Source: Eretmocerus hayati
Taxonomy: Eukaryota; Arthropoda; Insecta; Hymenoptera; Aphelinidae
Assembly (NCBI GenBank): GCA_029851415.1
Contig: CM056742.1
Location: 56,422,454-56,486,453, forward strand
Length of the DNA stretch: 64,000 nucleotides
Direction of reading: 5' to 3'
Part shown: piece after piece, positions 1 to 13,148 of the stretch
How positions within the stretch are numbered: the stretch's first letter is position 1
How the letters are laid out: each line of letters opens with the position of its first letter
Program-made: the position numbers and the translations under genes
Notes under the pieces: model-generated
What the model was told of the DNA's origin: nothing
What the model saw: the letters and a program-made list of their open reading frames with translations, nothing else
Databases searched by the model: none

Positions 1-1250
1 CGTCTAGTCACGATACTCACCAGAGAGAGTGTATGTCAGGAGAGTCAATGTGAGAGAACACTGATTCTAATCAGTTGTAAGAAAAAATAATGTTCGTTCA
101 TTAGCACCTCAAGGTAATCAACTAGATGAATTTCCGAACTATGAAATGGTTTTATTACTGTGACAGATTCAGAGGAAATATGGCATATTTAAAGGGGATT
201 GAAATGTGGCCATTACTACAGCATCACTATGAGACTTTATGATCGCTGCCCAAGTCGATCAAGATGTATGTGGATCGCAGGTCCGTATCTACTTATTCCT
301 AGATAGTTCTGAATAATAGCTGATGGCAAGAAAACTAAGAGATCTGGTACATGGTAATATTGTCGCTAATATTGGAGGAGTAATGAATCTCTACCTTCCC
401 ACAGGTGTTTGCGATCTGGGATGCTTTGAAACGTCAAGAAAGGGGGAAAAAATGCTCACAAAAATCTGTTAGTAACTTGATATGGAGGGGTGTCTTTGGC
501 AGCAAGTTTTCGCTATACACTCTTTAGGATTGACGCTAAACACCCAACATTAAGATCAGTGCTCATGAATTGAAGTTCGGTGAGACTGATATTATCAGTA
601 TTCTGCAACTGAGAATTCATGCCTAATCAAATTCGTTCTTATTCCCACAGGGTCCAAGAAAGAGCATCACCATGTAAACTGTACACGATAAATTTGAAAG
701 AAGATCACTAATAAGAATGACAATAAAAAGATGATAGGTTACAATTTAAGGGATGCGTGTGATTTGTCTGGCAATATCTACAAGCTCATGTGAAAATGGC
801 AGAATAATGGTAAATGAATTCGAAATTTGCTGGATCATAACTATAGCTCATTTCATATTTCATTTTCTTCAGCCTGTGTCTGAGATTGGACAAGTTTCTA
901 AGTACTTTTCACCCATGAAAGAACTTACAGATCAATTTTATCAAACTTCAATTTTCTTACAATTGTGCTAAACGGCAATGGATTGAATTTAATCCTTGAT
1001 ATCGATTCTGAATTTCAGAATAGAATCACAAATAAAATCAACTAATTGCTGTATACTATCCTATCATCATGCAATGCAATACAACATAGAGCTCTTGAAA
1101 TGGCAAAACGACGCGTGGTTATGAAACGAGCAATTAGAAGACTTGATCAATCGTCTACTTGCATGACAGATTTTGACTCACTTGCATTTCTCAGAGCAAC
1201 CCTAATAGAGCGAGCGGGGCGTGGCGCCATCCAGTGTCAGCATTCATAGC
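1..1250. other. No recognised gene or repeat
   Basis: This stretch is A+T-rich and carries only short open frames (for example 753-971 and 1046-1249) without recognisable domains, introns or similarity to other parts of the window. I see no tandem structure until the satellite block begins near 1260. Confidence 0.5.
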
Positions 1251-1259
1251 ATGCATACC

Positions 1260-1639
1260 CTGCTGCAAAAGATCGATTGGGATGGATTGAAAACCAATCG
1301 AATCCTATCGGGATGAATACATTTCAATCGGTTCTATCATTCAACCGGCGAGAGCAGTATTGGAATTCAATGCAGATCAATCGAACAAAGACCCAATCAA
1401 GCTGAATCCTGAATTGTAGAATTGGGATCAACACTGCCAATAGAATTCTATACTGTTGATGAGGATTGATGTAAGCGAATATAATCCAATACTAGTATTC
1501 AGCATAGGATCGGACACGGAAGGATGGATGGAAGATCTTTGCTGGTTCAATATGTTTTAATGAACCGATTCAGTATTGGAATCAATCTAATTGAATAATG
1601 GATCTCGTCTCCCACTGCTCTATCGAGATCAATGCTTCA
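1260..1639. repeat. Degenerate leading edge of the satellite block
   Basis: The words CAATCG, CAGTATTGGAATTC and AATCGATT of the neighbouring satellites appear here in scattered, diverged form, without a clear period. This is what the decayed edge of a satellite array would look like. Confidence 0.5.
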
Positions 1640-4600
1640 GAAAGTGATTCGATTCGCGAAACGATACTAATTGTCTATCCTAACCAATCCCGAATGACAG
1701 GATTGGATTTCACCTTTTGAACACTATTATTTCTACATTCCTCAATCGAACTGAATAATTCTCTGCAGTACTGGGTGTATAATAACCTTGCTCATTCCTA
1801 TCCGTTTCAATCATGAATGGACAGATTCGAGTCGAATTATGCCTGGATCAATTCCAATCATCCCCCTATCACCTATTGCGTGATTGACAAATCGAGCTGA
1901 GTACTACAAAATCGGATTGAAATCGTGGATGCATGATTATTCTATCCTTCCCAATACTCATAATCAGTATTGAACTCCGCTAGATTTCATATATTTCAAT
2001 CGAATCCAATACTGCTCAGCAGGATTAGAACGGCCTGAAGATGAGTTTTGCTATCGGTCTGAATCCTGCCAAGCAGCATTGAATTGACTGAGTCAATCGA
2101 TTCCAATGATAAACCAATTACTCACTGCGTGATTGACCAATCGAGCTGAATACTACAAAATCGGATTGAAATCGTGGATGCATGGTTATTCTATCCTTCC
2201 CAATACTCACAATCAGTATTGAACTTCGCTGGATTTCATATATTTCAATCGAATCCAATACTGCTCAGCAGGATTGGAATGGCCTGAAGATGAGTTTCGC
2301 TATCGGTCTGAATCCTGCCAAGCAGCATTGAATTGACTGAGTCAATCGATTCCAATGATAACCCAATTACTCACTGCGTGATTGACCAATCGAGCTGAAT
2401 ACTACAAAATCGGATTGAAATCGTGGATGCATGGTTATTCTATCCTTCCCAATACTCACGATCAGTATTGAACTTCGCTGGATTTCATATATTTCAATCG
2501 AATCCAATACTGCTCAGCAGGATTGGAATGGCCTGAAGATGAGTTTTGCTATCGGTCTGAATCCTGCCAAGCAGCATTGAATTGACTGAGTCAATCGATT
2601 CCAATGATAACCCAATTACTCACTGCGTGATTGACCAATCGAGCTGAATACTACAAAATCGGATTGGAATCGTGGATGCATGGTTATTCTATCCTTCCCA
2701 ATACTCACAATCATTATTGAACTCCGCTAGATTTCATATATTTCAATCGAATTCAATACTGCTCAGCAGGATTGGAACGATCTCGAGATGAGTTTTGCTA
2801 TCGGTCTGAATCCTGCCAAGCAGCATTGAACTGACTGAGTCAATCGATTCCAATGATAACCCAATTACTCACTGCGTGATTGACCAATCGAGCTGAATAC
2901 TACAAAATCGGATTGGAATCGTGGATGCATGGTTATTCTATCCTTCCCAATACTCACAATCATTATTGAACTCCGCTAGATTTCATATATTTCAATCGAA
3001 TCCAATACTGCTCAGCAGGATTGGAATGGCCTGGGGATGAGTCTCGCTATCGGTCTGAATCCTGCCGGGCAGCATTGAGTGGACTTTGTCAATCGATTTC
3101 AATGATGACTCGATCACTCACTGCGTGATTGACCAATCGAGCTGAATACTACAAAATCGGATTGGAATCGTGGATGCATGGTTATTCTATCCTTCCCAAT
3201 ACCTACAATCAGTATTGAACTGCGCTGGATTTCATATATTTCAATCGAATTCAATACTGCTCAGCAGGATTGGAACGGTCTCGGGATGAGTTCTGCTATC
3301 GGTCTGAATCATGCCAGGCAGCATTGAGTGGACTGCGTCAATCGATTTCAATGATGACCCAATTACTCACTGCGTGATTGACCAATCGAGCTGAATACTA
3401 CAAAATCGTATTGAAATCGTGTATGCATGGTTATTCCATCCTCCCAAATACTCACAATCAGTATTGAACTCCGCTGAATTTCGTATATTCCAATCGAATC
3501 CAATACTGCTCAGCAGGATTGGAACGATCTCGAGATGAGTTCTGCTATCGGTCTGAATCATGCCAGGCAGCATTGAGTGGACTGCGTCAATCGATTTCAA
3601 TGATGACCCAATCACTCACTGCGTGATTGACCAATCGAGCTGAATACTACAAAATCGGATTGGAATCGTGGATGCTTGGTTATTCTATCCTCTCCAATAC
3701 TCACAATCAGTATTGAACTTCGCTGAATTTCGTATATTCCAATCGAATCCAATACTGCTCAGCAGGATTGGAACGATCTCGAGATGAGTTTTGCTATCGG
3801 TCTGAATCCTGCCAGGCAGCATTGGATTGACTGAGTTAATCGATTCCAATGATAACCCAATTACTCACTGCGTGATTGACAAATCGAGCTGAGTACTACA
3901 AAATTAGATAGAAATCGTGGATGCATGGTTATTCTATTCGTCCCAATACTCACAATCAGTATTGAACTCCGCCAGATTCCGTATATTCCAATCGAATCCA
4001 ATACTGCTCAGCAGGATTGGAACGATCTCGAGATGAGTTTTGCTATCGGTCTGAATCCTGCCAGGCAGCATTGGATTGACTGAGTCAATCGATTCCAATG
4101 ATAACCCAATTGCTCACTGCGTGATTGACAAATCGAGCTGAGTACTACAAAATCGGATTGAAATCGTAGATGCATGGTTATTCTATCCTTCCCAATACTC
4201 ACAATCAGTATTGAACTCCGCCAGATTCCGTATATTCCAATCGAATCCAATACTGCTCAGCAGGATTGGAACGATCTCGAGATGAGTTTTGCTATCGGTC
4301 TGAATCCTGCCAGGCAGCATTGGATTGACTGAGTCAATCGATTCCAATGATAACCCAATTACTCACTGCGTGATTGACCAATCTAGCTGAATACCACAGA
4401 ATCGGATTGAAATCGTGGATGCATGGTTATTCTATCCTTCCCAATACTCACAATCAGTATTGAACTTCGCTGGATTTCATATATTTCAATCGAATCCTAT
4501 ACTGCTCAGCAGGATTGGAATGGCCTGAAGATGAGTTTTGCTATCGGTCTGAATCCTGCCAAGCAGCATTGAATTGACTGAGTCAATCGATTCCAATGAT

Positions 4601-5530
4601 CACCCAATTACTTACTGCGTGATTGACCAATCGAGCTGAATACTACAAAATCGGATTGATATCGTGGATTCATGGTTATCCTATCCTTCCCAATACTCAC
4701 AATCAGTATTGAACTCCGCTAGATTTCATATATTTCAATCGAATTCAATGCTGCTCAGCAGGATTGGAACGGTCTCGAGATGAGTTTTGATATCGGTCTG
4801 AATCCTGCCAGGCAGTATTGAGTCGACTGCATCAATCGATTTCAATGATGACCCAATCACTCTTTGCGTCATTGATCAATCGAGATGAATACTACAGAAT
4901 CCAGTTGAAATCGTGGGTGCATGGTTATTCTATTTCTCTCAATACTCACAATCAGTATTGAACTCCTCTAGATTTCATACATCTCAATCGAATTCAATAC
5001 TGCTCTCCAGGATTGGATCGGCCTGAAGATGAGTTTTGCTTTCGGTCTGAATCCTGCCAGGCAGCAACGAGTCGACTGCGTCAATCGATTTCAGTGATGA
5101 CCCAATCACTCATTGCGTGATTGGCCAAATCGAGCTTAATACTATAGGATGGAATACCGATCGTGAAAAAGTGGTTTCTATCCTCCTGAATACTTACAAT
5201 CGGTATCGAACTCCTCTGAATTCCATGTATTTTAATTGAATTCAATACTGCTGAGCAGGATTGGTACGCTCTGAGGATGAGTTCCGCTATCGGTCTGAAT
5301 CCTGTCGGGCAGCATTGAGTCGACTGCATCAATCTATTCCAATGATGACCCAATCACTCTTTGCGTCATTGACTAATATCGAGATGAATACTACAGAATC
5401 GAATGGAAATCGTGGGTACATGGTTATTCTCCCCTTCTCAATACTCACAATCAGTATTGAACTCCTCTAGGTTTCATATATATCAATTGAATCCAATACT
5501 GCTGGGCAGAATTGGAACAGCCTGAATATG
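1640..5530. repeat. 249-bp satellite array, about 15 monomers
   Basis: The marker word ctcactgcgt, or a close variant, starts at 1872, 2121, 2370, 2619, 2868, 3117, 3366, 3615, 3864, 4113, 4362, 4611, 4860, 5109 and 5357. The spacing is 249 bp every time except the last (248). Each monomer contains an inverted pair around 'caatactcacaatcagtattg' and ends with an AATCGATT word. Monomers between 2100 and 4700 are very similar; those at both edges are more diverged, as expected if unequal exchange homogenises the middle. The rigid length with almost no indels argues for selection on length or recent expansion. The open frames here (for example 3367-3615 and 4008-4250 on the minus strand) are repeat artefacts. 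Confidence 0.95.
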
Positions 5531-5950
5531 AGTTTTGCTATTGGTCAGGTGAACGGGTTATAAGGTCTGCAATGCTGAGAATCAGTATTGAAATCGATTG
5601 AGGCGGATTGAGATCTCGATGTTTGCAATACTGGAAGACGGTACTGGAATCGATCGGGGCAGATAGGATTCCAAGTCCTCAATACTAACAATCATCATTC
5701 AGGTATATTGACGTAGATAGAATATACGGTATCCAATGTTAGAGGTCAGTATTTGGATCTATTGAGGCAGATAGCACTTCCCATTCCCAATCTGATACAC
5801 AGCATTCGAATTAATTCAAGTAGATATGATATAAGGTCTGCAATGCTGAACATCAGTATTGAGATCGATCGAAGCGTAATGGGCTCCCGATATTCCCAAT
5901 ACTGAAATACAGAACTGGAATCGATTAGGGCAGATAGGATTCCAAGTCCT
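5531..5950. repeat. Diverged satellite monomers before the higher-order array
   Basis: About two and a half roughly 160-bp units of the type found in the following higher-order repeat are present, with the same CAATGCTGA...CAGTATTGAGATCGATTG words, but they do not match the 1110-bp unit in phase. Confidence 0.75.
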
Positions 5951-8900
5951 CAATACTGATATTCCGCATTCAATCCGATTCAGGTAAATATGATATGAGG
6001 TCTGCAATGCTGAAAGTCGGGATTGAGATCAATTCAAGCGGATTGAGATCTCAGTGTTCCTAATACTTGAAAATGGTATTGGAATGAGTTGGAGCAGATA
6101 GGATCTCAATTCTGCAATACTGATTGTCAACATTAAAATCGATACAATTAGATAGGATATGATGAGGTCACTTATGCTTACATTTAGTATTGAGATCGAT
6201 TGAAGTGGACTGAGATAGCAATCTGCCCAATACTGAGAGACAGTACTCAAATCGATTCAGATTATTGGGATATAAGGGCTCCAATACTTACAGTCAGTAT
6301 TGAGATCGATTAAATTGGGTTAAGATCTCGTTATTCCCAATACTGGAAAACAGTACTCAAATCGATTGGGACAGCTAGGATTTCAAGTCCTTAATACTGA
6401 TATTCAGCATTCAATTCGATTCAGGTGAAAATCATATAAGGTCTGCAATGCTGAACATCAGTATTGAGATCGATTGGAGCGTACTGAGAACCCGATGTTT
6501 CCAATACTGAAATACAGTACTGGAATCGACTGGGGCAGATAGGATGGCAAGTCCTGAATACTGATATCTAGCACTGATATCCAGCATTCATTCCGATTCA
6601 GGTAGATAGGTTATGAGGTTTTTGATGCTTACTTTCAGTATTCAGATCGATTGAAGTGGATTGAGATCCCGATATTCCCAATACTGAAATACAGTACTGG
6701 AATCGATTGGGGCAGATAGGATCTCAAGTCCTCAATACTGATATCCAGCATTTAAATCGATTCAAGTAGATAGGATATAAGATCTGCAATGCTGAAAATC
6801 AGTATTGAGATCGATTGAAGCGGATTGAGAACCCGATGTTTCCACTACTGAAATACAGTACTGGAATCGATTCGGGCAGGTAGGATTTGAATACCTCAAT
6901 ACTGATATCCAGCATTCAAATCGATTCAAGCAGATAGGATATAAGATCTGCAATGCTGAAAATCAGTATTGAGATCGATTCAAGCGGATTGAGAACCCGA
7001 TGTTTCCAATACTGAAATACAGTACTGAAATCGATTGGGGCAGATAGGATTCCGAGTCCTCAATACTGATATTCCGCATTCAATCCGATTCAGGTAAATA
7101 TGATATGAGGTCTGCAATGCTGAAAGTCGGGATTGAGATCGATTCAAGCGGATTGAGATCTCAGTGTTCCTAATACTTGAAAATGGTATTGGAATGAGTT
7201 GGAGCAGATAGGATCTCAATTCTGCAATACTGATTGTCAACATTAAAATCGATACAATTAGATAGGATATGATGAGGTCACTTATGCTTACATTTAGTAT
7301 TGAGATCGATTGAAGTGGACTGAGATAGCAATCTGCCCAATACTGAGAGACAGTACTCAAATCGATTCAGATTATTGGGATATAAGGGCTCCAATACTTA
7401 CAGTCAGTATTGAGATCGATTAAATTGGGTTAAGATCTCGTTATTACCAATACTGGAAAACAGTACTCAAATCGATTGGGACAGCTAGGATTTCAAGTCC
7501 TTAATACTGATATTCAGCATTCAATTCGATTCAGGTGAAAATCATATAAGGTCTGCAATGCTGAACATCAGTATTGAGATCGATTGGAGCGTACTGAGAA
7601 CCCGATGTTTCCAATACTGAAATACAGTACTGGAATCGACTGGGGCAGATAGGATGGCAAGTCCTGAATACTGATATCTAGCACTGATATCCAGCATTCA
7701 TTCCGATTCAGGTAGATAGGTTATGAGGTTTTTGATGCTTACTTTCAGTATTCAGATCGATTGAAGTGGATTGAGTTCCCGATATTCCCAATACTGAAAT
7801 ACAGTACTGGAATCGATTGGGGCAGATAGGATCTCAAGTCCTCAATACTGATATCCAGCATTTAAATCGATTCAAGTAGATAGGATATAAGATCTGCAAT
7901 GCTGAAAATCAGTATTGAGATCGATTGAAGCGGATTGAGAACCCGATGTTTCCACTACTGAAATACAGTACTGAAATCGATTCGGGCAGGTAGGATTCGA
8001 ATACCTCAATACTGATATCCAGCATTCAAATCGATTCAAGCAGATAGGATATAAGATCTGCAATGCTGAAAATCAGTATTGAGATCGATTCAAGCGGATT
8101 GAGAACCCGATGTTTCCAATACTGAAATACAGTACTGAAATCGATTGGGGCAGATAGGATTCCGAGTCCTCAATACTGATATTCCGCATTCAATCCGATT
8201 CAGGTAAATATGATATGAGGTCTGCAATGCTGAAAGTCGGGATTGAGATCGATTCAAGCGGATTGAGATCTCAGTGTTCCTAATACTTGAAAATGGTATT
8301 GGAATGAGTTGGAGCAGATAGGATCTCAATTCTGCAATACTGATTGTCAACATTAAAATCGATACAATTAGATAGGATATGATGAGGTCACTTATGCTTA
8401 CATTTAGTATTGAGATCGATTGAAGTGGACTGAGATAGCAATCTGCCCAATACTGAGAGACAGTACTCAAATCGATTCAGATTATTGGGATATAAGGGCT
8501 CCAATACTTACAGTCAGTATTGAGATCGATTAAATTGGGTTAAGATCTCGTTATTACCAATACTGGAAAACAGTACTCAAATCGATTGGGACAGCTAGGA
8601 TTTCAAGTCCTTAATACTGATATTCAGCATTCAATTCGATTCAGGTGAAAATCATATAAGGTCTGCAATGCTGAACATCAGTATTGAGATCGATTGGAGC
8701 GTACTGAGAACCCGATGTTTCCAATACTGAAATACAGTACTGGAATCGACTGGGGCAGATAGGATGGCAAGTCCTGAATACTGATATCTAGCACTGATAT
8801 CCAGCATTCATTCCGATTCAGGTAGATAGGTTATGAGGTTTTTGATGCTTACTTTCAGTATTCAGATCGATTGAAGTGGATTGAGATCCCGATATTCCCA

Positions 8901-9280
8901 ATACTGAAATACAGTACTGGAATCGATTGGGGCAGATAGGATCTCAAGTCCTCAATACTGATATCCAGCATTTAAATCGATTCAAGTAGATAGGATATAA
9001 GATCTGCAATGCTGAAAATCAGTATTGAGATCGATTGAAGCGGATTGAGAACCCGATGTTTCCACTACTGAAATACAGTACTGAAATCGATTCGGGCAGG
9101 TAGGATTCGAATACCTCAATACTGATATCCAGCATTCAAATCGATTCAAGCAGATAGGATATAAGATCTGCAATGCTGAAAATCAGTATTGAGATCGATT
9201 CAAGCGGATTGAGAACCCGATGTTTCCAATACTGAAATACAGTACTGAAATCGATTGGGGCAGATAGGATTCCGAGTCCT
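5951..9280. repeat. Higher-order satellite: three 1110-bp units
   Basis: The junction word caatactgatat following 'agtcct' recurs at 5951, 7061, 8171 and 9281, exactly 1110 bp apart. The three units 5951-7060, 7061-8170 and 8171-9280 differ by only a few substitutions (for example gagatccc versus gagttccc near 7774). Within a unit, type-A half-monomers (aatgctgaaaatcagtattg-like) begin near 6003, 6171, 6278, 6443, 6625, 6786 and 6950, so a unit is a heptamer of roughly 160-bp monomers that differ clearly from one another. Each monomer is itself two related halves, one with aatgctga...cagtattgagatcgatt and one with aatactga...cagtactggaatcgatt. This is a textbook higher-order organisation. Open frames repeated every 1110 bp on the minus strand are by-products. 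Confidence 0.95.
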
Positions 9281-9880
9281 CAATACTGATATCTAGCATT
9301 CAATCCGATTCAGGTAAATATCATATGAGGTCTGCAATGCTGAAAATCAGTATTGAAATCGATTGAAGCGGATTGAGAACCCGATGTTTCCAATACTGAA
9401 AAACAGTTCTGGAATCGATTGGGGCAGTTAGGATTTCAAGTCCTCAATACTGAAATCCAGCATCCAAATCGATTCAAGTAGATAGGATATAAGGTTTCTA
9501 ATGCTTACTTCCAGTATTGAGATCGATTGAAGTGGACTGAGATAGCGATCTACCCAATACTGAGAGACAGTACTCAAATCGATTCAGGTTATTAGAATGT
9601 AAGGGCTAGAATACTCACAGTCAGTATTGAGATCGATTGAAGTGGGTTGAGATCTCGAAGTTCCCAATACTCGAAAACAGTACTGGATTCGACTGGGCAG
9701 ATAGGATTTCAAGTCCCCAATACTGATATTCAGCATTCGAATCGATTCAGGACGATAAATGAATTCGTCAATGCTCATAGTCAGTATTGGAACCGATAGA
9801 CGTAGTGTCAGTTATTGAACTTTCCACTCCTGAAAGTTAGTATTGGAATCGATTGAGGCCGATAGAATTCGAGTGGCTGA
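9281..9880. repeat. Diverged satellite monomers after the higher-order array
   Basis: Single roughly 160-bp monomers continue for about 600 bp but no longer follow the 1110-bp order. Divergence rises toward 9880, where the pattern stops at 'gagtggctgacgctaggcgg'. Confidence 0.8.
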
Positions 9881-10139
9881 CGCTAGGCGGCGTTTCGATG
9901 ACCATCTCAGTTTGCATCCAAATATCATGGGATTGCTTTCTCGCAAGCGACGAACCATCTCTCCTGTTCCTATATAAGACTGATGAGTGACAGAACCTCC
10001 AAATAGCGTTTAGTTATGTAATGCGATGATATGTTAATGCGATCATGATTAAAATAAGTATTGAATTGTATTGAAACCTTACCTGTAATGTGAGTGATGT
10101 ATATGTGAGACGTTGATTTGTAATAATGACTGAAAGTCA
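9881..10139. other. Non-satellite spacer
   Basis: A short stretch without the satellite words separates the roughly 160-bp monomers from the 145-bp array. No gene is seen in it. Confidence 0.6.
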
Positions 10140-11190
10140 GTATTGAGGTCGATTGAGGCCGATTGAGTTCTCGATGTTCCCAATACTGAAAATCAGTATT
10201 GGGATCGATTGATGCGCATAGCATTTCTGATATCCAATACTGATTTCCAGCATTCAAATCGATCCAGATGAATAGGATATAAGGTGTCCAATGATTCTAG
10301 TCAGTATTGAGTTCGATTGAGGTTCCAATGCAGAATAACAGTATTGGAATCGATTGAGGCGGATAGGATTTCGGATATCCAATACTGATTTCCAGCATTC
10401 AAATCGATTCAGATTAATAGGATATAAGGTGTCCAATGATTCTAGTCAGTATTGAGTTCGATTGAGGTTCCAATGCAGAATAACAGTATTGGAATCGATT
10501 GAGGCGGATAGGATTTCGGATATCCAATACTGATTTCCAGCATTCAAATCGATTCAGATGAATAGGATATGAGGTGTCCAATGATTCTATTCAGTATTGA
10601 GTTCGATTGAGGTTCCAATACAGAATAACAGTATTGAAATCGATTGAGACGGATTGGATTTCGGATATCCAATACTGATTTCCAGCATTCAAATCGATTC
10701 AGATGAATAGGATATAAGGTGTCCAATGATTCTAGTCAATATTGAGTTCGATTGAGGTTCCAATGCAGAATAACAGTATTGGAATCGATTGAGGCGGATA
10801 GGATTTCGGATATCCAATACTGATTTCCAGCATTCAAATCGATTCAGATGAATAGGATATGAGGTGTCCAATGATTCTATTCAGTATTGAGTTCGATTGA
10901 GGTTCCAATACAGAATAACAGTATTGAAATCGATTGAGGCGGATTGGATTTCGGATATCCAATACTGATTTCCAGCATTCAAATCGATTCAGATGAATAG
11001 GATATAAGGTCTCCAATGATTCTAGTCAGTATTGAGTTCGATCGAGGTTCCAATGCAGAATAACAGTATTGGAATCGATTGAGGCGGATAGGATTTCGGA
11101 TATCCAATACTGATTTCCAGCATTCAAATCGATTCAGATGAATAGGATATAAGGTCTCCAATGATTTTAGTCAGTATTGAGGTCGATTGG
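10140..11190. repeat. 145-bp satellite array, seven copies
   Basis: The word ccaatactgatttccag starts at 10234, 10379, 10524, 10669, 10814, 10959 and 11104, a constant 145 bp. Alternating monomers share variants (ccaatgcagaataac with aggcggatagg versus ccaatacagaataac with ggattgg), which suggests a weak dimeric 290-bp order. The core inverted words and the ATCGATT word are the same as in the 249-bp and 160-bp families. Minus-strand open frames repeated every 145 bp are artefacts of the repeat. Confidence 0.95.
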
Positions 11191-11400
11191 CAATCTCTCT
11201 CTCAATGCGTATAGTCGGCATTGGTAAAGATTGGTCAACACTGTTTGAATCCCGATCAACATCATTGATCGCGATTGAACTCCAATCTTCTCCAATCCTG
11301 AAAATCATGTTTCCAATTCATCATAAGTTTCTAGATTCAGATCGATTGAGTGTTTTTCTATCGAATCCAATCGAACTTTTGCAGCAGGGTATGAATGAGG
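11191..11400. repeat. Degenerate trailing edge of the satellite block
   Basis: Isolated satellite words (aatcatgtttcc, gatcgattgag, atcgaatccaatcg) continue to about 11370 and then vanish. The 97-codon frame at 11187-11480 lies mostly in this decayed repeat and is not called as a gene. Confidence 0.6.
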
Positions 11401-11479
11401 GTCGCATGAAACACGGATTGCTTACTCGTTATCGGGCCGTTTTTGCCCACCCAGCGCTCTGGATTATTGTCGAAAAATG

Positions 11480-12734
11480 AGCGTCTCTGACTAACTTTGA
11501 GGGTGAGATGAGGCAAATCTCTCTCCTGTGTAAGCTTATTTATAAGATTTTCGCATCTTTGTCAAGTCTAACAATTAAGATAGGAGACTAAGATCATTGA
11601 ACGTTCTGTTAAAGGTGGTTGTTAGGAATTCTGCATAGGCTCAAATTCTGGTACAAGTTTACGAGGTGGATCATATATTTATTCCTTACTTTGGGGATAG
11701 CCCCCTAGAGTTTAACCGTAAGCTGTTTCATTTGTACAGAGAAAAATCACCAAGCAGCATTTGTTCGTTTCTTATTTTGTGTAGATTTTGAGGATGAAAG
11801 ATGTCAAAGCCCTTTCTCTTGCAGAAAGGAGTGAGTTTAGTGATTCTATGAAGGAGATAATATGGAAATTGTCGAGTGCACCACCTTTTTACCTAATTCA
11901 GCGAACTTGACGGAACATTGGCCTGTCACGCTTGAATTTGATGAAGCTATTTGAAACTTGAAGTGAATCAACGCTTTAACTTAAAACTGGCAATTTTTGA
12001 GATTTTGACAACAGCGAGGTTCTGAGTTAGTGAGTTTGATGAATTATGAAAATTGTAACAGCCTTCAGATGGAAACTTTGATTTTCTATCTGGATTTTGT
12101 ACTGTGTCCAATGAGTTAGCTACCTTCCTGTCAAGTTTTCTGTCCTGAATCAGAGGGTTGTGGAGTTCTGAGGAATCGTTGGGGATTGGGAACTTGAATT
12201 TGTATATTTCTGAGTAAGCTGATTTTCCGTATCTTGAAGTTAGAGGCCTGTCACCCGAGGAATGAAGAAACTGGCTTGATTTGAGCACTAATAAAGATTG
12301 AAATCTGGAATGGGGGCACGGTTCTCCCCTATAACTTGTGATTTAGAAACTTGAGGTGATGTTGCACCAATTTTGACTGATTTCTGAGGAATAGTGAGAC
12401 TTTGTGGACAATGTTTGAGAATACTTTGCTCTTATTTTTCACAGAACGAGGGTTAAGAGGGGTAGCTTAAGAACTTGAAAGAAATTGTATACACACAAAA
12501 CAAACAACAACAAAGAAAAAAAAATTGGAGAATCATATATTCCCCAATCCCGATTCCCTGAGTTCTCTTGGATATCTAGGTATTGTCGCTGAGCTGGAAA
12601 TTGCAGAGGAGTTTCCAGAAATGCTAACCAAGGTTTGAGAATCCTATTCTTTAAGGTTATAGTTCTAGCAACGGGTGTTATACTTCCTACGAGCATTTAT
12701 GGCAGATTTAGGGTTTTTGTCACGAATTTTATAT
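11480..12734 (-). other. Unresolved region with two unidentified minus-strand frames
   Basis: Minus-strand frames of 106 codons (11968-12288) and 85 codons (12439-12696) lie downstream of the better frame at 12735-13148. Neither shows a motif I recognise, and the second ends in a hydrophobic stretch that comes from a poly-A/T run. They may be decayed 3' parts of the same element as 12735-13148. Confidence 0.25.
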
Positions 12735-13148
12735 CTAAATAAGGGACTCTGAAACTTCTTGGAGAAATTTGACTGGACTTAAATTTGACTTTGCATTTTT
12801 TTCACTTGGCATGGAAGTTTGCTCATTTCTGATGACAACATCATCCAAATATGTGGAAAGAGTTTGTGGATGAGAAATTAAATTCAAGTTTCCAGAGAAT
12901 TGAGCAGCAAATCTAATTTCTAGAATTGAAGGAAGTTTATGAAATTCATATTGTGACCCTTTTGGAGTTATGAATGGTTCACCGAGAAGTTTCTGAGCTA
13001 TTTCAACGAAATTTTCTGAGCTTCCCACTTTTATCGACCGATTTTCTGAGATTTGATTTCCTTGATTAACCGTATTTACAAGAATTTGACGCGCCGGGCA
13101 CGGTGATTGTTGTGAGTTTGAATTTACGTTCTCAGGAGCTGACTCCAT
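12735..13148 (-). CDS. Hypothetical protein, possible retrotransposon gag start
   Basis: The frame has 137 codons, starts MESAPENVNSNSQQ and is polar and Ser/Asn/Gln-rich at its N-terminus. I do not recognise a conserved domain. Its only context is that it lies about 600 bp downstream, on the same strand, of the LTR-like segment at 13755-14417, where a gag start would be expected. That is inference from position. It could equally be a chance frame in A+T-rich DNA. No zinc knuckle, protease or reverse transcriptase motif follows it in any frame I could read down to 11480. Confidence 0.25.
   Translation of the reverse strand: MESAPENVNSNSQQSPCPARQILVNTVNQGNQISENRSIKVGSSENFVEIAQKLLGEPFITPKGSQYEFHKLPSILEIRFAAQFSGNLNLISHPQTLSTYLDDVVIRNEQTSMPSEKNAKSNLSPVKFLQEVSESLI

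Noticed and set aside
3367..11161. Many minus-strand open frames of 60 to 126 codons
   Set aside because: They recur at the satellite periods (249, 1110, 145 bp) and reflect the repeat unit, not genes.
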